From assembly GCA_033980235.1 (NCBI GenBank), contig CM067070.1, positions 27,618,627 through 27,682,626 of the forward strand: a stretch of 64,000 nucleotides of DNA, in the 5' to 3' direction. Each line of letters begins with the position of its first letter. Within the stretch, counting starts at the first letter, position 1. Origin of the DNA: Diadema setosum (lineage: Eukaryota > Echinodermata > Echinoidea > Diadematoida > Diadematidae). The translations under genes were made by a program, and so were the position numbers. Shown piece after piece: positions 24,820 through 37,900 of the stretch. Below the pieces are notes generated by a model, which did no database searches, was not told the DNA's origin, and saw only the letters and a list, made by a program, of their open reading frames with translations.

Positions 24820-27160
24820 AATTCTTTTAAATACCAGTTACAATGATTACAAAGATCAATGTAATACGCAATACAGAAACTCACATATAGAATTGGAAAA
24901 AGAAACATCAGATATGAAGTATACTTCATAATTTGGACCTTTTGAACAAAATCACTGCTTTGTTGGAAAAGCGAAGCACGCGAATAAGACAGCTTTATTA
25001 TAATTGCTCTTTATTTGCCCATACGTCGGTACGTACAAAAGTTTATATGTGCAGCTTAAGTCGGACATAAACTCGAATGCTTGGCAGACCTGGAAGACAA
25101 TTTTAAAGAAACAGGTTGATTTTTATCAGACAAATATTTCAGTAATCGCAATAATCGTATACGTACATTAGAGTATCCCTTTTAACGTGGAAATGCACCG
25201 TTCTTAGATATTTCTACATAAAGAAAAGTACAAACAATTTAGTAGAAACAAGCACATGGTCTACAGTATAATGTGTACAAGCAATAACTTAGCAAATGTG
25301 AAATCGATGTACACCGTACATCACAGAAAAAACGATAATTTAAAAGCTTAACTACTAATGTTTGTGCATATGAACTACAAAATGAAAGTCACTTCAATTA
25401 AAGAGCAACAAGAAAGAGACATTCTGAAAACTCATATACTGATAATATATAGTGTCTCGGTTATCATTTACAATATTGGATTCAGGAAGTACTGACAAAA
25501 ACGAACAAATACAAAACAAAATGTGATATGACGACATATTCCCATCGACACATTTTGAGTTTTTCATATCTATTAGACTTTATCATTACGAAAGGAAAGA
25601 ATATCTTTCTGTTAATCCAAAATTACTCTTTCACTTTGCTTGCCATATACTGATGATGAGTCACATAAATACTCTTGTCCCCTATGACAACAAGAACAAT
25701 AATCTATTTTATATGGACGATTGTACAGAATTATGCTGAGAAGATACCATATCAACGTCATGGGGATTAAGATGTCCTACGTGCCAAAATGGTTTCTATT
25801 TTACATCGGAATGAAAAGCAATATTTTCTTTATTGAATTTTTTTTCATAAACTTGATTCGTAAAAATGAATTATTTCTCGAACAAAAATCACAGTGAATA
25901 CTGTTTATGAGCATTGCTACAAGCTGTTGAATTTGAAGTACAATTAGAGTGAAAAATAAAGCTCATTCTGCATATGTTTACGAAAAACAACAGCAACAAC
26001 AAACAAACTCAACAGTATAATCGCAATCGTTCTGTTTGGAAAGTTTGACAATTTCGATCTCGTGTATAACAATCATTTACAGTATTGTACTGTATTGTAC
26101 CGTAACAGTATTGCATTATAAAGGCATTAACCTTGCTTCCATTCCTACATTACTCTTGTAAAAAACTACCGAGAGTATATTGTATTATAATACTGCACGT
26201 GCAAAGGGATTGCACAGAAAGTGAAACTTAACTATTTGAAAGAGCTGAATGTCCTGAAATACCTCATGCATTAGAAATACAATGAACAATTAGTGATGAA
26301 GTCAGAAAACATTGTCGTTTTTTTTTTTTCACCAGGAAATGAATAAATTCAATGGCATATACACGAAATCATCCAACGTGTGTCATACAATCACTTTTTA
26401 CCCATTAATATACCTATAATTACACCATCACCATGAAGAGGGATTTTGGGTTTATTTTATTATCTACACTATACATAAAATGTGACAAGTGAAGATCAAG
26501 TGAATAATGATAGAGCATTTTGCCAAATATCAACTTTGAATACAACCAATGTCAGGTTTCTACCAACCTTTAGGAGTGGACGATAGCTTGCTCACAAATT
26601 CTCTTTGTTGATAGAAGCTTATATGATTTGTTGCTGTTGTTGTTGTTGTTGTTATTTGTTATCCCAAACCGATGAGTTTTTTCCCTGTCAACTTTAATTC
26701 CTTGACTGTGGATTCTATGCTTTTACAACTACAACGTTGACACGCACTGGTGTCGATAGTGCATGAACACTGCTGATGAAAAAATTATCAAACATTCCAA
26801 AAAAAAGTATTTATTGTGGATGGCTATGAAAAAAGAAGGCTAATAGAAGTGAAAATTGCAATAAACGTTATATCATTTCAACAATGAGATACATACAAAA
26901 AAGACACTTGAACCAAACATACTAACATGACTAATGATCTGTTATGAACCTCACAAGGTGAAATAGATCGTTCTTTTTCACGTTTCATTGATTTATCTCC
27001 TCATGATGATTACAGGGTCATCGTCAAATTTATGCTTGCTTGTCTTTTTTATTATTATTTTTTTTGGCAGTTTGAAGTTACACTGAGAGTGCAATCTTTG
27101 CTGAAACATCTGTTTCTTTTCTTACACAATAGTAGTGGGTGCTCGATGTAGGAGATCTTT
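24820..27160. other. AT-rich stretch without recognisable gene
   Basis: No exon-like frame, splice-site pair or inverted element was convincing. A TTTATT at 25009-25014 (AATAAA on the - strand) could end a transcript, but no coding exon is near it. Confidence 0.5.
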
Positions 27161-27167
27161 TAGAGGG

Positions 27168-27526
27168 ATGGTATAGTATTGGTTTTAACTTTTTGCGAGA
27201 TACCAAGAAACCACTTATGAAAAGATACAGAGCGTACCATTCTAAGAGGAATTCAAAGTTTATTAGATGAAAATTGGTTTAGGAATGGCTACGACGTCAT
27301 CCCCCCAAAAAGAAGTAAAACAAAGCGATCCTAATAGAATAGCTCTATTTTGGATATCTCAGCAATTTCAAAACCAATTTTCGTGAAATGAATGCTGGAT
27401 CCCTCTTGGAATTACATACTCTTTCACATTTCATGAAGAGGTTTCTCATTATCTCGCCAAAAAGAAAAAAAAAATGTTAGAAACCTTAAGTTAGGTCTCA
27501 ACCAAAACTATACGACCCCTTTAAAG
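27168..27526. mobile_element. MITE with AGAGGGATGGTATAG ends
   Basis: TTTTAGAGGGATGGTATAGT at the left and AACTATACGACCCCTTTAAA at the right are inverted; inner parts (TTGCGAGATACCAAGAAACC / GAGGTTTCTCATTATCTCGC) pair as well. The same family appears at 45125-45776 and as an end fragment near 16780-16805. Confidence 0.65.
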
Positions 27527-28196
27527 GGAAATAAATGATTTCCTGGTATATTGGAGTCATAGGATGGAGACATGGAAGGGGTAGGGTGCGGTGCGGGAGG
27601 GGAAGTAATTATTATGAAAAAACGCAACGGTCGAACGCAGCTGTATAAAGCAATTATGCACCAAACGTTTACGGAATTAACACATGTGACTTTCCACTGG
27701 TCCTGGGTAGTTGTTGCAGGTAGTTTGAACCTTCTTGGTATGACAAAGAGTATGGCTACGCAAGGTTACTGATTTATACAGTGCACATGTGGGTTCTTTG
27801 TGCTCAATGGAGTAAGTTTGTCATCTTCCCATGTTTTATGCACAACACAACATCCTGCCATGTGGCCATGACTGTTACTATTGATAGTCCACAGCCTGTA
27901 AGAAGAATTCCAATACTTTCAGATCATATTCTCGATCAGGGCAATTACCCTCCCCCCCCCCCCCCCAAGGACAATTACCCTCCGGCTAAATACCATGGTT
28001 AGTGATAAGGTTAAAATAAAGATTAGAGTTAGGTTTCGGGTGAGAGTTTGGGTTAGAGTTAGGATTAGGTCCAGGATTAAAGTTAGGGGAAAGGTCTGCT
28101 GGGGTAATTGTCAAGGGGATAATTGCCGTACAACCATTCTTGTGATTATAGTAATAATGTTAATAATGCTGACAATAGCAACACAATGATAATAAA

Positions 28197-28197
<1 letters not shown>

Positions 28198-28244
<47 letters not shown>

Positions 28245-28262
28245 TATCAATATTATTATTTT
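28198..28262. repeat. (TTA)n microsatellite
   Basis: ATTATTATT trinucleotides for about 55 bp. Just upstream, at 27995-28095, runs a degenerate GGTTAGGGTT-like sequence. Confidence 0.9.
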
Positions 28263-28489
28263 ACAGCGAAACCCTCGACTCCTTAGATAACATGTGATAA
28301 TTTATTTCAGGTTAAGTTTGACCGAAATTGAGAGAGCAAGTCCAAGTGAAACTATATCACTTGCCACAGCTCTAAACATTTATTACATCAATCAAACCCC
28401 AGTACGTGATCACAAGATTATGATAAGTAATCATCATTCTTTACACTGTTCTGAAGGAAAGCCCAACGGCAATAATACCTGAGCCAAAA

Positions 28490-28857
28490 GGCCTCCGCAC
28501 ATCGAGCACGGTAACGACAACGGTCCTGTTTTTTGCTATGGTGTGCCAAAAGGAACCATGTCTGGTTCTGTTAAAAAAAAAAAAAATCAATAATTTACAA
28601 AATCACCAAAAATTTTACTCATATGTCAAAATCGAGGTGAAGATTTATTTTGTACTATAGCGGGGAAGTGATATTGTAACAGAACCAGACATGGTTCCTT
28701 TTGACGCACCAATAGCAAAAAAAAAACAAAAAAAAACAAATCAAAACAAAACAAAACAAAACAAAACAAAACAAAACGAAAAACTAAAAAAAAAGACCCC
28801 AAAACCAAAACAACAAAGAAGGACCGTTGCCGTTACCGTGCTCGTTGTGCGGAGGCC
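28490..28857. mobile_element. Foldback element expanded by an (AAAAC)n insertion
   Basis: The left arm 28490-28572 (GGCCTCCGCACATCGAGCAC ... CATGTCTGGTTCTGTTA) is inverted at 28677-28719 plus 28821-28857. The right arm is split by an A-rich, (AAAAC)n block at 28719-28820. Pairing covers about 80 bp. Confidence 0.75.
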
Positions 28858-28918
28858 TCGCGCGCGCACACACACACACACCCATATGTGAGCATTATGT
28901 ATAGTAATATATGAGTAT

Positions 28919-29408
28919 CTGAATATAAGAACGACCCAAGTCCATGGAAGACCACTTCGAGTAAACTTCAAAAAACTTCATTTCTTTTTTATTTGTCCAA
29001 TAATATTCTATTTAACTGTGATGGGAAGGCAACATTGAATATACAAATAAGAACATATAATTATTATGACAATTAACATTTACATTAATTGTGGAGAGGC
29101 CATTTTGTGTGATGGACTTGGGTCGTTCTTTGAATCATATGGACTTGGGTCGTTCTTTGATTCATATACATGATATTCTGCTATAGAGAAGAGAGAAGGA
29201 CGAGAGAGAGCTCTTAAATATGAATGTAAGAATGACCAAAGTCCTTCATTCTTACGTTCATATAAGATTTAACTCATTTATTTCAGGCACTTCCGGGGGT
29301 AATTAGGATTTATCATTTATACACAAGATGAATCCATGCATAAGCTACAATTTCCCATGTCAAACTGAATTTGTCCAAAAATTGGAATTGGGTCGTTCTT
29401 ATATTCAG
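28919..29408. mobile_element. 490-bp MITE with repeated GGACTTGGGTCGTTCTT motif
   Basis: Left end CTGAATATAAGAACGACCCA and right end TGGGTCGTTCTTATATTCAG are inverted. The same motif recurs inside at about 29114 and 29140, and more weakly at 29226-29262. The plan (inverted ends plus scattered copies of the end motif) is like that of the element at 15456-17560, with a different motif. Confidence 0.75.
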
Positions 29409-29514
29409 GTTTTCATATACATATATTATTTACAATGATATAATTATACATGTAGGCCCTACCTATTATGTAATATTTATGTAACACGTGATATAAAGTA
29501 TAAATTATATCATA

Positions 29515-30311
29515 TTACGGACATATAAATGAGAGGAAGTTATCAGTGAGACTTCGAAGGACTTTGGGACTGGGATGCACGCCGTCTGGATAATTTTGGC
29601 TGACTGTCACGTCCCAAGCATCAACGAATGCCACGCGTGGATAATCCGCGAATATTTCTCTCATCTTTTCATCGATGGTCTTGATATACCACTCACTATT
29701 CTGGAGAACATGAACAATATGCCCGTACTCTCTTGTATTAGCGCTCTTTATCACGACGAGCGTGTTCGGACTTTTGGCATGCAGTCTCTTTATGGCTGCT
29801 TTGATATCTCTCATGCGACGTTCGTACACTTCCAGGGAATATATCGTAAAATGTGTGCCAATTGATAATAATATAACCGTGTGGTCATCAACTTCTAGGT
29901 CGTTTAGTCTGTTGACGACGTAATGAACTGGGTCTCTGCGTAAGAATTTTGACGGGCGCGCAGGGTGTCCGTGAAAGTTGAAAGTCATAGTGATATTGTT
30001 CTGTACATCTTTAGCCATCAATGGACCAATAATAGACTGAGTGGTATCTATCGGAATATTCCCTTTAAGGCTCGGGTACGCGGACGTAAAAAATATGTAA
30101 AACTGCCTCGCCGTCGAATCTCCGAATATGCGGACGGATTTGTGGCTCAAGCACGCGAGGGTGGACTCGGCGTTGAATCTGCGAATTCGACATTGGTCCG
30201 AGTACCAGACGTCGTTATGAAAAAATCCAGATGGAATATTGTTCTTAAGGTGCTGTCCAGGCTGACAACCGGGGAGAGTTTCTTCGTAACGGGTCAAATT
30301 ATTTCTCCAAT
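29515..30311 (-). CDS. NXPE gene, terminal exon: PC-esterase domain
   Basis: 264 codons plus the stop. After the acceptor AAATTTACAG the exon starts DWRNNLTRYEE. It carries the block-I nucleophile motif IFGDSTARQ and, near the C-terminus, YPDGVHPSP, the Asp-x-x-His pair of the SGNH/GDSL-like PC-esterase fold. Both catalytic blocks are intact, with no stop or frameshift. Residues between (LLSIGTHFTIYS) match the block with a conserved G-x-H. The upstream in-frame ATG at 30375 lies in intron sequence and is not the start. Confidence 0.9.
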
Positions 30312-30817
30312 CTGTAAATTTGACGCAGAGAAAAAGAGACGAAATAGTGCATATTGGAGAGTAAAAACAGATCACACTTCGTGCTCTTATTCTGAACGCT
30401 TTAGCCAGAAATCACTTTTGATATTGTAACGTTCAGTGAACATTGTGACATTGTAGTTTCTTGACCTCAATGCAATGATTTGAGAAATCATTCCAGGCAA
30501 ATGTTCTGGTATTACAAGCGTGTGGGATTACTATATGTCAGTTTTTAGACAGAAAATGCAGCATGCAGAGTTTCCGAAACAGTAATAAATCGGTAAAAGA
30601 TTTAGAATTCATGGTTAACATGGTTAACCTAGAGCTAGTTCTTTCATGTCATTTTGCGGAGGAAATATGAAATTTCGTATCATAAAAACCATGCCCAAAT
30701 TCTTATTTCACACCCGATTACAATGTCATTTTCCATCTTTCTTATATGTTTGAGCAGTCATACTTTCCTAATGCCTGGTCACCTGCTGGCCGCCCTCAAC
30801 CAATCAGTATACAACCT

Positions 30818-30850
<33 letters not shown>

Positions 30851-33800
30851 CTCGAGAGTTTCTGGTTAAAATTACCATGGCCAGAGGTAAATCCAAAAAA
30901 AGTAAACTATTCACTGAGGGGTGAAGCCCCATGTGTGAAGGTACCAAAGCCTATAATTTTGACCAGAAACTTTCAGTAAGGCAGAGTATTAATTGTTTTA
31001 TATTTTTATTACAAATTTCAATATAAAAAGGGAAACATGTGAGGTGAGAAGTTGTGTGGTGGATGCGATGTTGTGGAAAGATCCAACACTGACCTACGAA
31101 GCAGCGTACGATGTCAGATTTGCTTCGTGACGTTAAAATTGTTTTGTTACTTTTTTTAAATACATTTTACAGAGTGACGGTACGAAGCAGTGCTTCTGAG
31201 GTCAGAAGTATCACAAGTGTAAGTGGGTCTCCGTTGCTTAAGTGGGTATGTCATTGGCTTGGAGACTTGGTGGAGACCTGGCGGCCACTGACGTTGTGGA
31301 GACGTCTCGGCGAGGTCTTGGCGGTGTCTCCGAGGAGTCGCGAGAAAATCGAACATGTTCGAGTTTGTTTGTTTGTTTGTTTGTTTGTTTCAGCGACTTT
31401 TTCCAGTCTCCCACCTGGTCTCGGAGATGTCTCCACGACGTGTCCTCGACATCTCCTCAGTTATGGCCGAGCCTCGAAGACTTTTTTTTCCCCACGACGT
31501 CTCAAAGACGTCTCCGCGACCAGGGGCGACCTTCCGACGACGTCCTTACTGCTTCCAGGCGAATAAGGTGTCACCTTGTTGGAGACATCTCGGGCGTCAG
31601 CCTGGAGTCGCCTTCTTGTTGAGAGGACAAGCCCCCCTTTTTGTCCTCTTGAGCCGCACGAGTCGCGGCGACGAGATAGGCATTAAACCACCGAACAAGA
31701 GTCGTTTCATCTACGTTTACTTATTTCAATTTTATTTTGAAAATCAATATGAAATTTATAAAGGCCCGGCCCCTATTATAGAGAAATGTGGGTATGTGTG
31801 CTTGTGTTTGAATATGTGTTCATAATTGTGCTTAGTCTCATTCAATTTCTGAAAGAGAGAAGAGAAGTGTAGAAGAGTAGATACATAAACCCGTCTTGCA
31901 CATATTTCATCGAAGATTATCATACGCACCTGTCATATCACCGACAACCTTTAGAACTGCACGAGAGCTCGTAAGCAGTTTCTTGTGTCTGCAAAAAACA
32001 AATTACACAGATTAAAGCTAATAATAAGGGAATACGGGAAGGATGTATGTTTTGGAATTGAGCTTCACGTTCATGATCTGCAGTCTTATAATTTTTGTAC
32101 AAGTTTCCTGAGGTAACGGTAACTTTTTTTTCTCTCTGACAGGAGTAGTTAGTGTATGCATCGCAATGATTCTATTGGAGATCGCTGTAACCCATAGCAA
32201 AAATATACGTGAGCACCTCTCAATATATGGGACCTTGTGACAATGATGTTGGTTCGTGTATTATTACTATTACTTTCTATTTTTTTTTCTATGTTAAATA
32301 TACTGTATCTTTAATGAAATCAAGTCAGGTTACATGTTTCTCAGGACAACACACATAATACACATACTCTGTGTGATCCATGCAATAAATGCATGCATTG
32401 CGATAAGGAATACAGTAGAATGAAATATTCATAGGGACAGAGATATCTGTAAAATCAGTGACAATAATAATGGATTACTAGTATATTAATGATGATGATA
32501 ATGATTATGATGATAATAATAATAATGATAATGATAATAATATGTTACATTTATATCGCGCTGAACATGAAAGTTTCTACGCGCTCAACAAGAGATATAC
32601 AACATGCAAAAACCTATTCTATACAATACATTATGTAAACAAAATACAATACATTAAACATGATACAAGAAGTAAATCAGGGCAGTTGAAACAGAAATAC
32701 TTTAGACAGGATTTAAAGAATTCAGGGGAAGACATGTTTTGTCGAATTCTGGATAGTAATTGGCAAACTGTGCCAAAGTTTCGCGGAACAAACAGGAAAG
32801 GCAAGATCGCCATATCAACATAGCGACTGCATATTAGTGCGGGGATTAGTATATGGAAGATGAACATCTTTACTTGACAGTAAATACGGAGCGGAATCAC
32901 TGCGGAATAATATCATTTCAATGATCGTTTCACTTCATTTCATTTCATTTCATTTCATTTCATTCCATTCCATTCCATTTCATTTCATTTCATTTCATTT
33001 CATTTCATTTCATTTCATTTCATTCCATTTCATTTCATTTCATTTCATTTCATTTCATTTCATTTCATTCCATTTCATTTCATTTCATTTCATTTCATTT
33101 CATTCCATTTCATTTCATTTCATTTCATTTCATTTCATTTCATTTCATTCAATCTAATTTCAGTATGTTTCCATATCCCAATACAGTAATACAGAATTAT
33201 TGTAATATACTGAGTCACAATCAATAATGGGCTAAAAGAATACTTACGAGCTAAAATACTCTTGTTCTTTCAGTGTGATGGCACTCATAGTGTATTTTGT
33301 TGACTTGGTGTTATCAGTTGTGTAGAGTCTCCAATCCTCACAGCTTAGACCGGGATTTGACGGGCGGACACAATAGAACGGGTACCCGCTGCGCTCGTCT
33401 GTATAGTTACATACTGGGCCCTGTACGATCAGCAACCATATTCGAAATGGTACAAGAGTGATACACACTTGATTATATATATACAAATCAAATATCAGAT
33501 AGAATATCCCATAAAATCAATTCAATGCATTATGTATATGATTTATATATAAATATATAATTATAGACAACCATTTACTTATAAACATACAACGTCTACG
33601 AGTTTTATTGATATTAGAAAAAGCAGAACATGGCCAGTCTTCTGGTAGTCTGTTCATTTTGTAGTTAAAGCTTTTGTTTACCATTGGGTGCAGTGATCTT
33701 AAAAAAAGTTTGAGTTATTACAGGACTGATGCTTATGTGCAGGTCAGTTGTATCACAAAACATCTTTATACATATAAAAATTTCGCAATAAATCCTAATT

Positions 33801-34810
33801 ATATGGATATATCACTATTTTTCTCACTAAACCATAACTGTAGACGGTTCATTCTAGAAACAACTTCATTATAACTATTGTTTGCATTTTGTATATTTAA
33901 CAATACTTAATATTGATTATACTGATTAACATTTTTACATTATAATTGTATTATTCTCTAACTCACATTTTAGAACTATTTCAAAGCGCTAAAACTTGGT
34001 AAAACTTGTTTGTACTGCAAATGGTAAATAATGCCTTTATTAACTCTACTCGCCTCCCGTATGACCAGAGGAACGCACATGACGTCTTCCGACAACTTTT
34101 TCGTGCCATTGCCAATCCCCAAGAACCGCCCAGCGAAGACGACCCGCCCTGGCTCGATATCTCGGATTCTCTCCAGCACTTGCACGGCCTCTCTTGGGTG
34201 GACCAATCTGACAAACACCTGTACGTAACCGGGCCACTTCAAGGTGGCTTCTGCCACGTATTGACCGTTTCCAAGGTAATTACTAACATCAAACCCGACT
34301 GAAGACTTGGTTGCCTTGGAGAATAGCTTGACCCGGAAGTAGTCCCCCTTGCTTGATTTGAGATTGTTGTTCGTATCCCTCGCAGTTATCAAGATCCGAA
34401 GAGTGTCATTGACGTTATAAGTTTCTTTTGGCTCAAGCACCTCAAATGTCGAAAGCGTAATGCTGGTGTAACTGAAATCATCAGATTTAGAATCATTACT
34501 CGTACTGTTCGTGACTGTTGACATGTTTCCGGCTGGTCTGCTGAAGACCTTTAGGAGTAAAATGAAAAAAAAAAACAAAAAAAAAAACAAAAACAAAACA
34601 ACAAAACGAGGATAACATCATTAGACCAACGATATGTACGTATGTATGTATATATATATATATATAATGTGAAGTGGGCTTGGCCTCGTACGTGGTGGTT
34701 ACTGCATCATTGGAATATGTGTGACGGAAGGAAAACTTGCAGTATAGACGTTGCAATAAAGGCAAGACTGAACATCACTGCAACGTCTATACTGCAAGTT
34801 TTCCTTCCGT

Positions 34811-34905
<95 letters not shown>

Positions 34906-37900
34906 TAACACGTATGTTTGTAGAGGTAGACTAAACACGATCAGTCTCTTCAATGTTTTTATTTCATTTTCGACAAAGAGATATGAACATCACTTTTTTG
35001 ATAACAGAAATTAAGGTGCGTAAAGTATAACATGAAAGAATGTATATACAATGATTGTACCACCTTATAATAATTATACACTATCATATAACTCAAGTGA
35101 CTAGAAGTAATTGTACAGTATGCAAAATTCGAAAAATGGAGGGACCCACTAAAAAGACAAAGCTTGTAGATTGTGGGCCCCTAAGAGGAAAAACATCAGT
35201 TGAGAAAAAAAGTAATAGTCTGGAAGCCCACTAGAAAGATAGATCAACAAAAGCAGACAGATATACAAACAAATAAACATGAAATGAGACTGGAGTAGGC
35301 GTAACAATACAATGGAGAGTTGACTATGAGACGAGACAAAATGAGGCAAAGCTAACATAATAGAAAAGAACAGAACAGACAAAAACGTTCTACAGACAGC
35401 GATCTCGTAAGAAGTATGTCGAGAAGGTGAGAAAAAGTGACGCAAGAAAGAACAGGGCAATAGACATGCCTATGATCGGAGAAATATCGTAGCATTATAT
35501 GAATGCAGTATACAAGAGCTAAAGTATACTTGGCAATCAATATGTGAAAACGTGGGTTCTTAGAAAAGAAGTTATAACAGCTGGTTAATTCTATTCAGTA
35601 GAATAAGGTTGCAACAAAGAAACTTTCAATTTCCTCTTAAATGAATAAATTGAGGGGGCATTTTTAATATCAGGATGCATGGAATTCCAATAGCTCGGGC
35701 CAGTGTAAACAAATGTGTTCTTTGCTAAAATCGTACGGAAAAGAGGTAAATGATATTCGTTAGAGCGTCGAGTTGGATATTCATGAAATGACTGATTTTT
35801 TAGGAACATGGAATGGAAAACATCAGGAAGAAGGTTATTGTTGTACATATACATAAATTGACCTAAACTGAATAAAAACAAATCTCTAAATTTTAACAAC
35901 TTATTAGAGGCAAACAGTGCATCTGTATGAGAACGTATGGGAGAATAACAAATGACACGAAGAGCTTTCTTTTGCAAAAGGAACACTCTATCCAACAGAT
36001 TTTGGTGCGTGTTGCCCCAGACTAAAAGTCCATAATTAAGGTAAGGCAATATCAATGAGGAGTATAACATAAGTAGTGATTTTTTAGGTAAACACAATTT
36101 TAGTCTATTAATAACTCCTATATTACGTGAAATTATATTACAAATATAATCGATATGCAATTTCCAAGAAAGTTTCTCATCTAAAATAACCCCAAGGAAT
36201 TTAAAATGTGAAATTCTTTCCAAAGAAGTGTCATCCAAAACTATGTCAGTACTAAAAGTGCCAACAGTATTACTAAAAAGCATATATTTCGTTTTCTGAA
36301 CATTCAAAGAGAGCTTATTAGCTCTGACCCAATTTGTTACTTTCTTCAACTCGCTATTAACTTTTCGTACAAGAACATCAATATCGTTATGAACTAGAAA
36401 TACATTAGTATCGTCAGCAAAATGAATGAAAGAAAGAGCTTCAGATACTTGACAAAAATCATTGATATAAATAATGAATAACAATGGCCCTAACAGACTT
36501 CCCTGAGGAACCCCACATTTAACTTCTCTAATCACCGAGTTATCATTTTTGATTGTAACAAACTGTCTTCTATTGGATAAATAACTCTTGAACCACTCCA
36601 AGGCCTTCCCACGTATTCCATAATGTGATAACTTGTAAAGCAATATATCATGATTAATTGTATCGAAGGCCTTGGAGAAGTCCAAGAAAATGCTGATCAA
36701 ATGAGAGTGGTCATCAATTGCACGAGCCACTCGTTCAACAAAACTTAAGAGAGCATGACTGGTACTGTGCTTCTCACGAAAACCAAACTGAGAATTTGAA
36801 AATATTTTATATTGTTTCAGAAAATTAGTCATTCTCTTATAAATAAGTTTTTCCAGAACTTTAGACAAGGAAGATAATAATGAAATTGGACGATAATTAC
36901 TGGTATCAAGTTTATCGCCTTTTTTAAATATTGGAATTACTTTTGCCAGTTTCATTTTTTCAGGGAATACGCCCTGGGATATTGACAAATTAAATATATG
37001 AGCAAGAGGATCAGCGATCGAAGATATAACACCTTTTAAAATAACATTATCAATCTCATCATAACCAGAACTTCGTTTATTCTTTAAAGAAAATGCCATG
37101 TCAATTATTTCATATCTATTAGTAGGAGTAAAAAATATAGAGTTGGGATTAAACTGTCCTAAGAATTCAGTGAAATGGTTCTGAGTAGCAGGAATATTTT
37201 GAGCAATTGTTTCACCAATTTCTGAAAAGAAGGAATTAAAAGCATTTGCAATGTGAACAGAATCATGAATTATTTCGTCATTCATCTTAATGTTATCAAT
37301 ATCTGAATTTTTACTTGCAACATTCATGGCCTGTTTTAAAACCTTCCAAGTACTTTTTATATCAAACTTATATTTCAATAATAACTTTGAATAATATCTT
37401 TTCTTTTCAGATCGTAGAATCATTGTTAAAGTATTTTTATAAGATGTATATTTATTCTTAGATAATTCATTCCTTTCCATTTTGTATTTATAATATAATC
37501 GATTTTTCCTGTTGATAGAACGGAGAATTGATTTTGAGATCCACGGTAATCTGGGTGTCTTTTTGTAATCTGATTTATTCTTTTGTTTTGGAATTATTTC
37601 ATCCAAATGGTGATTAAAAATTTCCGTAAAATGGTTAAAAGACAAATTAATATCATCACTTTTAAAAACTCTCGACCAGTCAGTATTATCCAGGGCCGCG
37701 TCCAGACTAGCTAGCTTTTCAGGCGACACTCTGCGACTAAATAAGGGAAGTACAGAAGGTTTGACAATATTAGCTATTGTCTTAAGAGGGAAGTGAGTCA
37801 TAATTGGAAAATGATCAGTCATATCTGACAGAATTATAAAAGAATCTGGGAGGGGTAAAACATTACAAAAGAAGTTGTCAATAAGGGTAGCAGAGTGATC

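Noticed and set aside
29965..30429. 154-codon + strand frame
   Set aside because: Antisense shadow of the NXPE esterase exon.
32921..33157. His-Phe-Ile-Ser repeat protein
   Set aside because: Translation of a (CATTT)n satellite.
33976..34596. Reading the neurexophilin-like exon as a single gene starting MFLFFFLFFFF
   Set aside because: The Phe/Leu-rich start comes from an A/T-rich intron tract; a good acceptor (ACTCCTAAAG) lies just before the conserved part.
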